This document shows positions 1-8,597 of a DNA stretch of 49,332 nucleotides, one piece after another. The notes under the pieces are model-generated. The model was not told the origin of the DNA. It did no database searches and saw only the letters and a list, made by a program, of their open reading frames with translations. Numbering within the stretch: position 1 is the first letter of the stretch; each line of letters begins with the position of its first letter. Position numbers and translations under genes: made by a program. The DNA comes from Alphaproteobacteria bacterium (GTDB lineage: Bacteria > Pseudomonadota > Alphaproteobacteria > SHVV01), in the NCBI GenBank assembly GCA_009694095.1, contig SHVV01000003.1, positions 1-49,332 on the forward strand. The letters are read 5' to 3'.

Positions 1-357
1 ATGGCCGGCGAAACCGAGGAGGGCTTGCAGAAGAAGCAGGTGCCTTACGTCGTCGGGCGCGCGCGCTACGCCGCCAACGCCCGCGGCCAGATCATCGGCG
101 ACGAAGACGGTTTCCTGAAGCTCCTGTTCGACGCCGAGACCATGAAGCTCCTCGGCGTCCACGTCATCGGCGAATCGGCGGCCGAGATCGTGCACGTCGG
201 CCTGACGGCGCTGATGGTTGGCGCCGGCGCCGAGCTTTTCATCAACACCTGCTACAACTATCCGACGCTCACCGAGGTTTACAAATACGCCGCCTACGAC
301 GCGATGGGCGCGCAGCAACGCCTGTCCTTACTGAAAACTCCATCCGCGTTCGCATGA
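1..357 (+). CDS. sthA: Soluble pyridine nucleotide transhydrogenase, C-terminal fragment (cut by window edge)
   Basis: This is the last 118 codons of a flavoprotein disulfide-reductase-type enzyme. Visible features are the dimerisation domain with a VPYVVGRARY strand, the GVHVIGESAAEIVHVG helix and the YNYPTLTEVYKYAAYDA tail, all typical of SthA, which transfers hydride between NADPH and NAD+ in the cytoplasm. SthA lacks the redox-active C-terminal His-Glu pair of lipoamide dehydrogenase, and none is seen here. The ATG at position 1 is an internal Met, because the FAD and NAD domains lie upstream of the window. The last 15 or so residues form a non-conserved tail. The stop lies 18 bases before an IS6-family element, so the gene does not appear to be interrupted by it. 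Confidence 0.8.
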   Translation: MAGETEEGLQKKQVPYVVGRARYAANARGQIIGDEDGFLKLLFDAETMKLLGVHVIGESAAEIVHVGLTALMVGAGAELFINTCYNYPTLTEVYKYAAYDAMGAQQRLSLLKTPSAFA

Positions 358-375
358 AAGGCCCATGCCTGGCAT

Positions 376-387
376 GGCATTGTCACG
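376..387 (+). repeat. Left terminal inverted repeat of the IS6-family element
   Basis: The sequence GGCATTGTCACG pairs with the complement of 1171-1182 with one mismatch and matches the end of the second element (49151-49162, GGCTTTGTCACG) at 11 of 12 positions. It begins with the GG dinucleotide usual for this family. Confidence 0.7.
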
Positions 388-398
388 GCGTTTGCGAC

Positions 399-1127
399 TT
401 GCGGTTCCTGTGGCGGGTCGGTAGCCAAGGGGATGAAAAAAACAGCTACAGCAGCTATCGGTTTCCGCCTGGGATAGTCCATCGGGCGATTTGGCTCTAC
501 CTCCGGTTTACTTTGAGCCTCCGCGATGTCGAAGACCTGTTGTCGGAACGCGGCATCGGGCTGTCCTATGAGAGCATTCGGCGCTGGGTGAACCATTTCG
601 GGTCGCTGATTGCGGCCGACTTGCGCCAGCGCCGGCCCAAGCCCCACACGACCTGGCATCTGGATGAAGTCTATCTCAAGATTGATGGCCGCATGGTCTA
701 CTTGTGGCGTGCCGTCGACGCCGAAGGCGAGGTCCTTGATGTGCTGGTCCAGGCGAAACGGAACAAGCAGGCCGCGCTAAAATTGATGCGCAAGCTTCTG
801 AAGAAATTCGGCTTCGTTCCCCAAGTGTTGGTCACCGATCACTTGCCGTCGTATCACGCCGCTGCCCGCGGTCTCGGGATAGAAAAGCGCCATGAGCGTG
901 GTCGATGGCAAAACAACCGCGCCGAGAACTCGCATCAACCGACCCGACGACGGGAACGCAAGATGCAGGGTTTCAAAAGCCGCGGATCAGCCCAGCGATT
1001 TCTCTCGACCCACGCCGCCGTCTACAACACCTTCAACGTCGAGCGCCATCTGACCTCAGCCTCGACGCACCGAACCTTCCGTGCGGCGGCCATGGCCACG
1101 TGGCGCGAGGTCACCGCCGCGGCTTGA
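399..1127 (+). CDS. IS6-family DDE transposase (start uncertain, possibly frameshifted)
   Basis: The protein has the IS6 layout: an N-terminal helix-turn-helix region (RFPPGIVHRAIWLYLRF, RDVEDLLSERG), then an rve-type catalytic core. The DDE residues are visible in WHLDEVY, LVTDHL and the RAENSHQPTRRRERKMQ block. It would catalyse replicative transposition and cointegrate formation. The start is problematic. In-frame ATG 354 lies outside the element's left end. The natural-looking start, ATG at 433 just after AAGGGG, is out of frame because of a run of seven A. In-frame TTG 399 is the only early candidate found inside the element. Either the gene uses that weak start, relies on slippage at A7, or carries a frameshift. 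The catalytic part is otherwise intact. Confidence 0.75.
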   Translation: MRFLWRVGSQGDEKNSYSSYRFPPGIVHRAIWLYLRFTLSLRDVEDLLSERGIGLSYESIRRWVNHFGSLIAADLRQRRPKPHTTWHLDEVYLKIDGRMVYLWRAVDAEGEVLDVLVQAKRNKQAALKLMRKLLKKFGFVPQVLVTDHLPSYHAAARGLGIEKRHERGRWQNNRAENSHQPTRRRERKMQGFKSRGSAQRFLSTHAAVYNTFNVERHLTSASTHRTFRAAAMATWREVTAAA

Positions 1128-1170
1128 GCCAAACGGAGTTAATGGTTTTTCTGCGACCGCTATTCCTCAA

Positions 1171-1182
1171 CGTGACAATCCC
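1171..1182 (-). repeat. Right terminal inverted repeat of the IS6-family element
   Basis: Read on the minus strand this is GGGATTGTCACG, the imperfect partner of 376-387. It lies 43 bases after the transposase stop codon. Confidence 0.7.
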
Positions 1183-1241
1183 CTTGGCTTGACGCCTCGG
1201 CCGAGCCTCGAATCGGACGCGCGGGGCTCGCAGTATTGGCT

Positions 1242-1979
1242 TTAGCGCGCCGCGCCGAGGCCGATGAGCGCGTCGAGCCGAGTCGGGTCGTCGCGAAGAG
1301 CGATGCTCGGGCCGTCGTAGACTATTCGACCGCGATCCATCACCAGGGTGCGGAACGAGAGGTCGAGCGCCAAGCGGATGTTTTGCTCGACGAGAACGAT
1401 CGCCAGGCGCTCTTCGTCGCGCAACCCTTCGATCGCCCGCACGAGTGCTTCGACGACCACCGGCGCCAGTCCCTCGCTTGGCTCGTCCAGCAGAAGGACG
1501 CGCGGGTTGCCCATGAGCGCCCGTCCGATCGATAGCATCTGCTGCTCGCCGCCCGAGATCTGATTGCCGCGATTTCCAGCCCGAGCGCTGAGCTGCGGAA
1601 AGGCTCCAAAAACGCGCTCCGCCGTCCACCGGCCCGGCCGCGCCGCCACCAACAGATTTTCGAGCACCGTGAGCGACGGGAAAATCTCACGCTCCTGCGG
1701 CACGTAGCCCAGCCCGGCGCGGGCGCGACGGTGGCTTTCTAGGCGCGAGGCGACCAACGGGCCGATCCGAATCTCGCCCCGATGCATCGTCGTATGCCCC
1801 ATGATCGTCGCAAGTAGCGTCGTCTTGCCGACGCCGTTGCGACCAATCACGCTCACGCTTTCGCCCTCGTTAAGCGCGAAATCGATATCTTCGAGCACGA
1901 CCGTCTCACCATAGCCCGCGGCTACGCCCGCCAGGCGTAATAGTCGCTCGGCGCCGGCCCGTCCCGCGGGCCCGGTCAT
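1242..1979 (-). CDS. livF: Branched-chain amino acid/amide ABC transporter ATP-binding protein LivF
   Basis: The product is 245 residues, the usual LivF length. It is one of two cytoplasmic ATPases that power Liv-type uptake. Visible motifs are Walker A GRNGVGKTT, the Q-loop region GYVPQEREIFP, signature ISGGEQQ, Walker B VLLLDEPSEGL, and the LivF-type VLVEQNI in place of the H-loop histidine segment. The ATG at 1979 overlaps the livG stop by 4 bases (ATGA), indicating translational coupling and fixing the start. It is the last gene of the livK-H-M-G-F set. The longer upstream open frame is only read-through across livG. Confidence 0.93.
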   Translation of the reverse strand: MTGPAGRAGAERLLRLAGVAAGYGETVVLEDIDFALNEGESVSVIGRNGVGKTTLLATIMGHTTMHRGEIRIGPLVASRLESHRRARAGLGYVPQEREIFPSLTVLENLLVAARPGRWTAERVFGAFPQLSARAGNRGNQISGGEQQMLSIGRALMGNPRVLLLDEPSEGLAPVVVEALVRAIEGLRDEERLAIVLVEQNIRLALDLSFRTLVMDRGRIVYDGPSIALRDDPTRLDALIGLGAAR

Positions 1980-2752
1980 CGCGGCGCGCCCTGCGATAGG
2001 AACGCTTCGCCGAGATAAGCAGCCCGCACGCTCGAATCGGCGGCGATCTCCTCGGCGGTTCCTTCGGTCAATATCTGGCCGCGGACCAGCACCGTGATCC
2101 GGCGCGCGAAACGGAATACGACGCCCATGTCGTGATCGATGATGAGCACGGCGATCGCCGCCGGCAAGGCGTCGAGCGCAGCAAGGATCACGTGGCTCTC
2201 GGCGGAGGGAATTCCGGCCGCTGGCTCGTCGAGCAGCAAGACCGACGGGCGCTGCGCCAGCGCGATAGCGATCTCGACCAAACGTTGTCGGCCGTAGGCG
2301 AGCGCTCGGATTGGCGTCGCCGCATCGCCAGTAAGATTGAGTGAAGCGAGTAGCACCATCGCCTCGTCGACGATCGCAGGAAACGAGGCCAACCCGCGCC
2401 ATAGCACCCGCGCCACGCCATCGCGCTCAGAGATCGAGAGTCCGACGTTTTCCAAGACCGTCAGGTTGCGAAACAACTGACTGATCTGAAACGTCCGGGC
2501 AATGCCGGTTTTTCCCCCCGCTTGCGACAGGCGGGTAATGTCGCGGCCGTGCAGGAAGATCGTTCCGCTCGTCGGCGCGAGCGAACCCGACACCAGATTG
2601 ACGAACGTCGTCTTGCCGGCGCCGTTAGGACCGATCAGCGCCTGGCGCGCGCCGGGCGCCAACGCGAACGTCATACCGCGTATGACCTCGAGACCGCCGA
2701 AGCGCTTGTGCAGATCGCGCACCTCCAGCGCCGGCTGAAACGCAATAGTCAC
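1976..2752 (-). CDS. livG: Branched-chain amino acid/amide ABC transporter ATP-binding protein LivG
   Basis: The product is 258 residues, matching LivG. Motifs are Walker A GPNGAGKTT, the LivG-type extended insert around GIARTFQISQLFRNLTV, signature LAYGRQR, Walker B VLLLDEPAAGI and H-loop IIDHDMG. It ends with the C-terminal AEEIAADSSVRAAYLG segment that is characteristic of LivG. The GTG at 2752 is chosen because GTGA overlaps the livM stop by 4 bases and places the first beta strand correctly. It pairs with LivF to form the nucleotide-binding heterodimer under LivH/LivM. The signature departs slightly from canonical LSYGQQR. Confidence 0.93.
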   Translation of the reverse strand: MTIAFQPALEVRDLHKRFGGLEVIRGMTFALAPGARQALIGPNGAGKTTFVNLVSGSLAPTSGTIFLHGRDITRLSQAGGKTGIARTFQISQLFRNLTVLENVGLSISERDGVARVLWRGLASFPAIVDEAMVLLASLNLTGDAATPIRALAYGRQRLVEIAIALAQRPSVLLLDEPAAGIPSAESHVILAALDALPAAIAVLIIDHDMGVVFRFARRITVLVRGQILTEGTAEEIAADSSVRAAYLGEAFLSQGAPR

Positions 2753-3756
2753 GAGCGCCGCTTTCCCAGACGCGCGATGTCCTCGGCAACGCCGAATAAA
2801 CCGCGCCGAGCGAACATCACGGTCGCAACCAGCACGAGACCGACGCCGAACTCCCAAAACTCGGGGCTCAGCTTGGCGAGTTGGTCCTCGAGAATCACGT
2901 AGATCGTCGCGCCGATGAAGGCGCCGTAGAGCCGGCCGGCGCCACCCAAGATGACGGCGATGAGAACAGCTCCGGAGAGTTGAAAGCCCATCACCTGCAG
3001 GGTGACAAACGCGTGCATCTGGGCAAAGAGGCCGCCAGCAATACCGGCAATTGCGGCAGCGATGGTATAGACCGCGACAAGCCGGCCATGCACCGGCGCT
3101 CCGATGGCGTTCATGCGCTGAACGTTCTCGCGAATACCGACCAGCGACTGGCCGAACGGCGAGGTCACGATGCGACGGACGACGAGAAAGAGCACGAACA
3201 ACACGCACAACCCATAGACGTAATAATTTTGTCGAAAGAGGTCGTTATCGAAGCGCCCAAGCAGCGGATCGATGGCGATGCCGAGAAGGCCGTCGAATCC
3301 GCCGGTATAAAGCGCCAGCGTATTCGCAAGCTCCTGCAACAGAATGGCGGTTGCGAGCGTCAGCATGAGAAGCGTCAAGCCGCGGTAGCGAAGCAGGAAC
3401 CAGCCCGAGGCAAAGCCGACCAACCCCGCGACCGCGCCGGCGAACAAGAGCCCGGTGATCGGCTCGTTCCAGCCTCCGTGCGCCGATAGCATGCCAGCGG
3501 CGTAGGCGCCGGTGCCGAACAGCGCCGCGTGGCCGAGCGTGATGATTCCGGCGTAGCCGAGGACTAGATCGAGTGAAAGCGCGAAGATGATCATCACGAT
3601 CACCTGACAGCCGAGCGCTAGGTAGCCGGGAAACGTGAACAAGGCACCGACGAGCACAAGCCAGGGCAACGCTTCGGCCCAATCCCAGCCCTTTTGGCCG
3701 AGCGTCGGCGGTGCTTTCTCGCCTCCGGTCGCGGCGGCGCTAGTCCCGCTTGCCAT
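2749..3756 (-). CDS. livM: Branched-chain amino acid/amide ABC transporter permease LivM
   Basis: The product is a 335-residue inner-membrane permease with about nine hydrophobic segments. It has the LivM landmarks: DLVLGYAGIITLGHAALFG near the N-terminal third, GQSLVGIRENVQRMNAIG in the cytoplasmic EAA-like loop, and ILGGAGRLYGAFIGA near the end. The ATG at 3756 (MASGTS) is chosen because upstream extensions run deep into livH; even so the two genes overlap by 17 bases. It forms the channel with LivH, and the spacing implies one transcript. Confidence 0.92.
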   Translation of the reverse strand: MASGTSAAATGGEKAPPTLGQKGWDWAEALPWLVLVGALFTFPGYLALGCQVIVMIIFALSLDLVLGYAGIITLGHAALFGTGAYAAGMLSAHGGWNEPITGLLFAGAVAGLVGFASGWFLLRYRGLTLLMLTLATAILLQELANTLALYTGGFDGLLGIAIDPLLGRFDNDLFRQNYYVYGLCVLFVLFLVVRRIVTSPFGQSLVGIRENVQRMNAIGAPVHGRLVAVYTIAAAIAGIAGGLFAQMHAFVTLQVMGFQLSGAVLIAVILGGAGRLYGAFIGATIYVILEDQLAKLSPEFWEFGVGLVLVATVMFARRGLFGVAEDIARLGKRRS

Positions 3757-4606
3757 AGAGCCCCTCGGGTTTGGACAGCAGAACGGCCACCGTGACCGCG
3801 TAAATGAAAAACCCGCCGCCGGCCGGCCACACGTATTTGCCGGCGGTGTCGATAATTCCGAGCAGAAGCGCGGCGAGAAACGCGCCGCGGATGCTGCCGA
3901 GCCCGCCAACCGAAACGACGATCAGAAAAAGGACGAGGTTCTGGATTGCAAAGATCGGCCGCAGCCCGATCAACTCGACCGCGAGGCCGCCGCCGACGGC
4001 CGCGAGGCCGCTGCCGACTGCAAACGTCAACGTGAAGAGGCGACCGACGTTGATGCCGAGCGACTGCGCCATGCGGCGATTATCGACCGCAGCCCGGATG
4101 CGGGCGCCTAGGAGCGTGCGCTCGAACGTCAGCCAGAGCGCGAGGATCATGGCAAACCCAATGCCGATCATGAACAGCCGGTAGGTCGGAAACGAGCGAA
4201 ACCCGAGGTCGACCTGGCCGCGCAGATAGGGCGGTAGCTCGATACCGAGCGGGTTGGGACCCCAGACATACGTGAACGCGCCGATCGCCATGAACACGAA
4301 GCCGATCGTCATCAGCACCTGGTCCAGCTCGCTCCGCCGGTAGAGCGGCGCGTAGAGCAAACGTTCGAAGATGACGCTCGTCGCGCCGACGATGAGAAAC
4401 GCCATCGGCAACGCAGCGAGAAACGGCAACTCCCAAGCCCGCATCATCGTGACCGTCGCATAGCCGCCGGCGGCGGCAAAGACGCCGTGGGCCAGGTTGA
4501 CGAAATTCATCATCCCCATGGTGATCGAGAGCCCGACTGCGATGATGAACAGAATCATCGCGTAGGCGAGCCCGTCGAACAGGATGCTGACAGCCGCGCT
4601 GAGCAT
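3740..4606 (-). CDS. livH: Branched-chain amino acid/amide ABC transporter permease LivH
   Basis: The product is 288 residues and strongly hydrophobic, with the LivH signatures GLSITMGMMNFVNLAHGVF, YRRSELDQVLMTIGFVF, the RAAVDNRRMAQSLGI cytoplasmic loop and VGGLGSIRGAFLAALLLG. It forms the membrane channel with LivM. The ATG at 4606 gives the expected N-terminus (MLSAAVSILFDGLAYAM). It lies 70 bases downstream of livK and overlaps livM, so the five genes likely form one operon. Confidence 0.92.
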   Translation of the reverse strand: MLSAAVSILFDGLAYAMILFIIAVGLSITMGMMNFVNLAHGVFAAAGGYATVTMMRAWELPFLAALPMAFLIVGATSVIFERLLYAPLYRRSELDQVLMTIGFVFMAIGAFTYVWGPNPLGIELPPYLRGQVDLGFRSFPTYRLFMIGIGFAMILALWLTFERTLLGARIRAAVDNRRMAQSLGINVGRLFTLTFAVGSGLAAVGGGLAVELIGLRPIFAIQNLVLFLIVVSVGGLGSIRGAFLAALLLGIIDTAGKYVWPAGGGFFIYAVTVAVLLSKPEGLYGKRD

Positions 4607-4676
4607 GTCCCGCTACCGAAAAACTGCCGCCACCGCGAGATCGACTGTGCGGCGGCTTCCGCTTAGTACGACGCGG

Positions 4677-5876
4677 CTATTGGCCGCACCGCCCGACCTT
4701 GAGTTCGATGCATTGATCTTTAACCTGGTCGACCTTGCTGATCACGCTCACCTTGAGACGCGCTCCGTCCTTGATAATTTTGTGGACGTACTCGTTCTGG
4801 ATGATGTCGCGTGTATCCGGGTTGATCATGATCGGGCCACGTGGGCTCGCGAACTTCCAGCCTTTGAGCGCATCCATCACTTTGTCGCCGTCCATGTTGC
4901 CGTCGAGCTTCTTGACGGCGTGCATGATCGCCGCCATCCCATCATAGCCCTGCACGCCCATGAAGTCGGGCGTCGAGTTGGCGCCGTAAGAATCTTTCCA
5001 GGCCTTCACGAACGCTTTGTTTTCAGGGGTGTCGTAGTCGGCCGAGTAGTGGTGGACCACGATGAGACCCACCGCGCCATCGCCCATTTCCTGAAGACTG
5101 CTGTCAGGCGTGATATCGCCGGGTCCTATCAATTCGATGCCCGCGGCGCGCATGCCCAGGTTGGCGTACGTTTTTACCACCGCGGTTGCGTGATTGCCGG
5201 ACGGCACGAACACGTAAAAAGCGTTGGGCTTGGCGTCTTTAACGCGCTGGAAATACGGCGTGAAATCCGGCACCTCGGCCGGCCCACCGATTGGCATTTG
5301 ATCGACGATCTTACCGCCCTTGCTTTCGAATCCGAGCCGGAATGCATCGGCGCTGTCTTTACCCGGCGGGTAATCAGTGACGCCGATGATCGCCGTTTTG
5401 TGACCCATCTTCTCGGCCGCGTACTCGCCCATGACATAGCCCGCCTGCCACATCGAAAAAGACACCCGAGCGATGTAGGGCGAGAGCTTCGGGATCCACG
5501 CCGTGCCGGCGTTCATGATGATCATCGGCACTTTACCCTGCGTCGCCAGCGGAGCGCTCGACATGGCATCGGGCGAGAAGACAAAGCCGGCCAGGACGTC
5601 GACCTTCTCGCGCGCGATCAGTTCAAGCACTGCGTTCTTGGCCTCGGCGCCATCCGGGCGCTTTGAGTCGCGCTTGACGATTTCGATCGTGTGCGGCGCG
5701 ATGTCCCTGACGTGCAGTCTCAGGTAAAGCTCATAACCGCGCTCGATTTGTTGGCCAAGTTCGGCGCCGTTGCCGGAAAAGGTGGCGACGATCCCAACCT
5801 TGACCGTCTTGGCTTCGGCACTCACAACCAATGCAAGGGCGAGGGTCGCAACCGCTACTAACGGACCAAACTGCAT
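4677..5876 (-). CDS. livK: Periplasmic substrate-binding protein of the Liv-type ABC transporter
   Basis: The product is 399 residues of the type I periplasmic binding fold (Peripla_BP_6). Residues 1-22 are a clear signal peptide ending in VVSAEA, followed by KTVKVGIVATFSGNGAELGQQ, the usual first strand and ligand loop. An AGRE-like segment is absent. Later blocks include IIMNAGTAW, GVTDYPPGKDSADAF and GVQGYDGMAAI. The ATG follows AAGGGAG at a usable distance. It is first in the liv operon and delivers substrate to LivHM. The exact ligand (branched-chain amino acid, amide, urea or aromatic acid) cannot be read from sequence; related proteins serve aromatic-acid and amide uptake. Confidence 0.88.
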   Translation of the reverse strand: MQFGPLVAVATLALALVVSAEAKTVKVGIVATFSGNGAELGQQIERGYELYLRLHVRDIAPHTIEIVKRDSKRPDGAEAKNAVLELIAREKVDVLAGFVFSPDAMSSAPLATQGKVPMIIMNAGTAWIPKLSPYIARVSFSMWQAGYVMGEYAAEKMGHKTAIIGVTDYPPGKDSADAFRLGFESKGGKIVDQMPIGGPAEVPDFTPYFQRVKDAKPNAFYVFVPSGNHATAVVKTYANLGMRAAGIELIGPGDITPDSSLQEMGDGAVGLIVVHHYSADYDTPENKAFVKAWKDSYGANSTPDFMGVQGYDGMAAIMHAVKKLDGNMDGDKVMDALKGWKFASPRGPIMINPDTRDIIQNEYVHKIIKDGARLKVSVISKVDQVKDQCIELKVGRCGQ

Positions 5877-6150
5877 CGAAATTACTCCCTTGGTTCAGCC
5901 CGTCCCCTATTCGGTTCTATTTTTCCGCGGATGAACTGGTTGGTTTGCGTATTTTATCGCCGATTTCGCCACGACCGACCAGCGAAGTCCCGAAAGGCGC
6001 ACCGTTCGCTGCCGAAAAAGCACAGCCAATCATTGCAAGCCCTATTTCTTTGACCGATTCGCGTGCCTGGCGGGGTTGGAGAGGTGGTCACACGCATTCA
6101 GCTGGTCGAAGCCGGCAAGCGTCCTCAGCGAGGAACGAGAGCGGCCGAAT

Positions 6151-6912
6151 TTACCTAACGAAGGAATAGGTTGAAAGAGAAAAGCCAAAGACAATGATCA
6201 CTAGACGCAAGACATCGGACGGCAACCGGCGGGCCAACTCGCCGCCGTAGTATCCGCCAATTACCGCACTGGCCATCATCGCAAGGGCGCGGAGCCACGA
6301 CACCGTGCCAGCCGCAATATAAGTCACCACGCCGACCCCTGTGATAACCGTGACCAGGAGATTCTTTAGCCCCTTCAGCTCCTGCATATCCTTGACGCCG
6401 GTCATGGAAAGGATTGGCAGCAGCATCACACCCAGCCCACCGCCGAAAAAGTTGCCGTAAGCGGCGCAAATGAATAGGGCCGCGGAGACAAGAAGGAGTT
6501 TGCCGACAGAGGTCTTTGAGTCCACATCGGAGATCGCAAATCGCTTCGAGAGCGACTTGTCCAAAATCAGCAGCAAGGTGGCCAGAAGGATGAGCCAGGG
6601 CACCGCTGCCAGGAACCCGGCGTCGCTGGATCGCAGCAGGAGCCACGCGCCGGCAAGCCCTCCGAGAAGACTGACCGCCCCGGTCCAAAGCGCGCGTCGA
6701 AGTTGGCGGTCGAGTTCACGTCGATAACTGGCGATTGCCAACAAACGTCCCGGCCATATCGCAGTGGCGTTCGAGGTATTGGCGATAACAGCGGCTACCT
6801 CCGTCGACAGGAACGCGGGAAAAGTGATGAACGTGCCCCCGCTGGCGACCGCGTTGACCGCCGCGCCGACAAGTCCTGCCGCCAACAGAAGAACCATCTG
6901 CGCGCAATCCAC
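6151..6912 (-). CDS. TauE/SafE (TSUP) family membrane permease
   Basis: The product is 253 residues with about eight hydrophobic segments. The first repeat carries the family motif GAAVNAVASGGTFITFPAFL, and the second carries AAYGNFFGGGLGVMLLPIL with LKGLKNLLVTVITG. These are the two inverted halves typical of TSUP transporters, which export sulfite, organosulfonates or related anions across the inner membrane. The start is GTG at 6912, preceded by GGGAG at suitable spacing; an in-frame ATG five codons later is an alternative. It is separated from livK by 274 bases in which nothing was recognised, so it is probably transcribed on its own. The substrate is unknown. Confidence 0.85.
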   Translation of the reverse strand: MDCAQMVLLLAAGLVGAAVNAVASGGTFITFPAFLSTEVAAVIANTSNATAIWPGRLLAIASYRRELDRQLRRALWTGAVSLLGGLAGAWLLLRSSDAGFLAAVPWLILLATLLLILDKSLSKRFAISDVDSKTSVGKLLLVSAALFICAAYGNFFGGGLGVMLLPILSMTGVKDMQELKGLKNLLVTVITGVGVVTYIAAGTVSWLRALAMMASAVIGGYYGGELARRLPSDVLRLVIIVFGFSLSTYSFVR

Positions 6913-7446
6913 GGTTCGCTCCCGCCCCCGCCCGACGTTTTGTTGGTATCGGAGTGTGGCCGTTGCTCAATCGGCCGCGAGCAGCTCTCGAAGGGCATCG
7001 ACTATTGGAGGGGCTTCGAGAACAGGGCCAACTTCCACCAAAACGAGACGTAAATTTTCGCTTCTGCTTGTTTCGCCAGACTCATAGTCAAGGTTCCTCG
7101 GTCTACCGGATCGCCGCCCAACTTTCGCCGAGCTCTTTCAATGCCTGGAGCGGTACGACCCGCGCCAAAGCATCGAGTGCATCGGGATCGCGGTTCAATC
7201 CACGTCGGAGGGGCGGGTACGCAAACTGTTTCAGCGCGTTCTACTACGCCAAGGTGAAGCCCAGAAATATCGCTCGCTAGGCAACAGGGCCAATCTCTTC
7301 AGTCAGCGCCGCCGAGGCCTACAATCGCACGATCATCCTCTCGTACGTGCTCCAACTGAAAAGGTTTGCGCGGCTCGGCGTCGACGCAGTTCGTGTAGTT
7401 CCATCAGAGATTCGCGTGCGGTGGGCTTGCCGCCGCAAGTTCGGCG
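6913..7446. other. 534-bp stretch without a recognisable intact gene
   Basis: No open frame here has family features or a convincing start. Short protein-like stretches exist on the minus strand. One is a frame reading DALDALARVVPLQALKELGE and ending in a stop near 7104. Another is a 28-codon frame starting near 7089 after GAGGAA. They are separated by stops, as expected for eroded genes. Given the broken genes just downstream, this is probably degraded coding sequence. Confidence 0.4.
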
Positions 7447-8050
7447 CTAGATCGGCGGGACGAAGCCGTCTTTGCCGACGAGAGCGCGCGCGGCGGTCAA
7501 TGTTCTATCCGCGCTTTTCGTCGCGCTAAGGACGATGTTGGCGCCTTTGCGCACGAGATTGCGCGCCGCCGGGGGGAACTCACCGGGGTGACATCGGCCG
7601 GGATAGACACGCGCACCGAGCGATCGGCGAGTTTGAGCGTAATGCTGCGACCGTCCGCCGCATCGACCGAGGCGACGACCGTCGCATTGGTCATCGTGCC
7701 ATCGGGCACGACGTCCCAAGCCCGATGGCCTTCGCCAGTGCCGCGCATGCTCTCGGGGAATACGACGATTTGGACCGCTTTGACCGATCCATCGGCCAAA
7801 GGCTTCGCTCCGGCACCTACGAAATGACCCGGCGCTATCTCCTTGGGATCGAACGGCGCGACTTCCGTCACGCTGTAGTCCACGGCGAGCGCGATCGAAA
7901 CCTAGCGCCCGTCACGTGTCGTCAGCTTAAGCGTTGCACCCGCGATTTCATCGAAGGTACCGCGGAAGCGCTCACCTTGCGGCTGAGCCACTGCAGAGCT
8001 GGTAAAAAGAGAAACAACGGCGAAAGCGCGAGAAAACGGCTGCGCGACAT
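7447..8050 (-). pseudogene. Broken gene for a secreted DUF5666-like protein
   Basis: Three lesions split one reading path. The ATG at 8050 opens a signal-peptide-like start (MSRSRFLALSPLFLFLPAL). A frame change near its end leads into AVAQPQGERFRGTFDEI. An in-frame TAG at 7902-7904 follows LKLTTRDGR, after which the same frame continues as VSIALAVDYSVTEVAPFD. A one-base shift near 7585 moves VRVSIPADVTP into EFPPAARNLVRKGANIVLSA, ending at 7447 with GKDGFVPPI. The repeated short strands and the KLTTRDG and PGHFVGAGAK phrases resemble secreted small-barrel proteins with DUF5666-like repeats, some of which carry the misleading database name metal ABC transporter permease. Function unknown; not expected to be made. 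Confidence 0.65.
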
Positions 8051-8128
8051 CGGTGCACACCGACTGGGGCGGAGGTATTTTAGGCGACGCTGGCCAGGTT
8101 CGCTGTAACGGTGTTGTGATTGCTACGC

Positions 8129-8151
8129 CCCTCTCCTCGTCGCGGGGAGGG
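8129..8151. repeat. Small hairpin-forming inverted repeat
   Basis: CCCTCTCC and GGGGAGGG flank a 7-base loop and can form an 8-bp stem with one T-G wobble. It has no T run, so it looks more like a dispersed palindromic repeat than a terminator. Confidence 0.35.
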
Positions 8152-8157
8152 CTCCAT

Positions 8158-8187
8158 AAAAAAAGCCGCCCCAAAGGGCGGCTTTTT
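8158..8187 (-). terminator. Rho-independent terminator of the cold-shock gene
   Basis: The stem GCCGCCC (8165-8171) pairs with GGGCGGC (8176-8182) around a CAAA loop. On the minus strand it is followed by seven U. It lies 33 bases after the csp stop codon. Five T follow on the plus strand, so it may work in both directions. Confidence 0.85.
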
Positions 8188-8219
8188 GTCTTGCCTTGAG
8201 AACGCGACGGAAGCCTGAT

Positions 8220-8429
8220 CTAGGCGGCCGCGATGACGCCGACTTCGGTCTTGCCGGTGCGGCTGTCAGGCCGGGTGTCGAACGACACCTTTTGACCCTC
8301 GGCAAGGGTCTGCATGCCGGCCCGCTCAAGCGCCGTGGCGTGGACGAATACGTCCGGGCCACCGCCTTCAGGCTGGATGAAACCGAAACCGCGCTGCGTG
8401 TTGTAGAATTTGACGATACCTGTCTGCAC
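8220..8429 (-). CDS. Cold-shock domain protein (CspA family)
   Basis: The product is 69 residues, the standard single cold-shock domain length. The RNA-binding motifs are RNP1 RGFGFI and RNP2 VFVHATAL. It begins [10 protein letters not shown] and ends with a VGVIAAA tail, as in alphaproteobacterial homologues. It acts as a cytoplasmic nucleic-acid chaperone that melts RNA secondary structure. It is monocistronic, with its own promoter at 8598-8625, a 5' leader of about 160 bases and a strong terminator. The long leader suggests post-transcriptional, temperature-sensitive control as known for the family. Whether this copy is cold-induced cannot be told. Confidence 0.93.
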   Translation of the reverse strand: MQTGIVKFYNTQRGFGFIQPEGGGPDVFVHATALERAGMQTLAEGQKVSFDTRPDSRTGKTEVGVIAAA

Positions 8430-8597
8430 TTCTTTGTCCTTCAGTCTCTTAGTTGTCTATGGGCATCCGGGCCCGTCGTGCGCCGTAACGCGACTCGGGT
8501 TCTCGGCTGTCGATGTTTGGTGAGGGTCTGAACGTGCGCTCCCCGTACTGAGCGGGGACGTAACGGCCCGATTGTCCGGCCAAATGTCGAAGGCACC

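Larger units (their letters stand above)
376..1182 (+). mobile_element. IS6-family insertion sequence
   Basis: The element is about 807 bp, within the IS6-family size range. It holds one DDE transposase gene that fills nearly all of it. The ends are short inverted repeats: GGCATTGTCACG at 376-387, and GGGATTGTCACG read from the other strand at 1171-1182 (11 of 12 match). The flanking octamers cctggcat (368-375) and cttggctt (1183-1190) match at 6 of 8 positions, suggesting an old 8-bp target duplication that has drifted. The element sits just after the sthA stop and before the convergent livF gene. A related copy starts at 49151 in the opposite orientation. Confidence 0.8.

Noticed and set aside
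1-375. sthA disrupted by the IS6-family element
   Set aside because: The sthA stop (355-357) precedes the left repeat at 376, and the conserved C-terminal domain is complete.
2749-3909. A longer LivM starting upstream at 3909
   Set aside because: The extra 51 residues are non-hydrophobic, overlap livH by 170 bases and do not fit the family start.
7000-7230. Two short minus-strand frames with protein-like composition
   Set aside because: They are short, bounded by stops and match no family I know; kept only as part of a degraded region.
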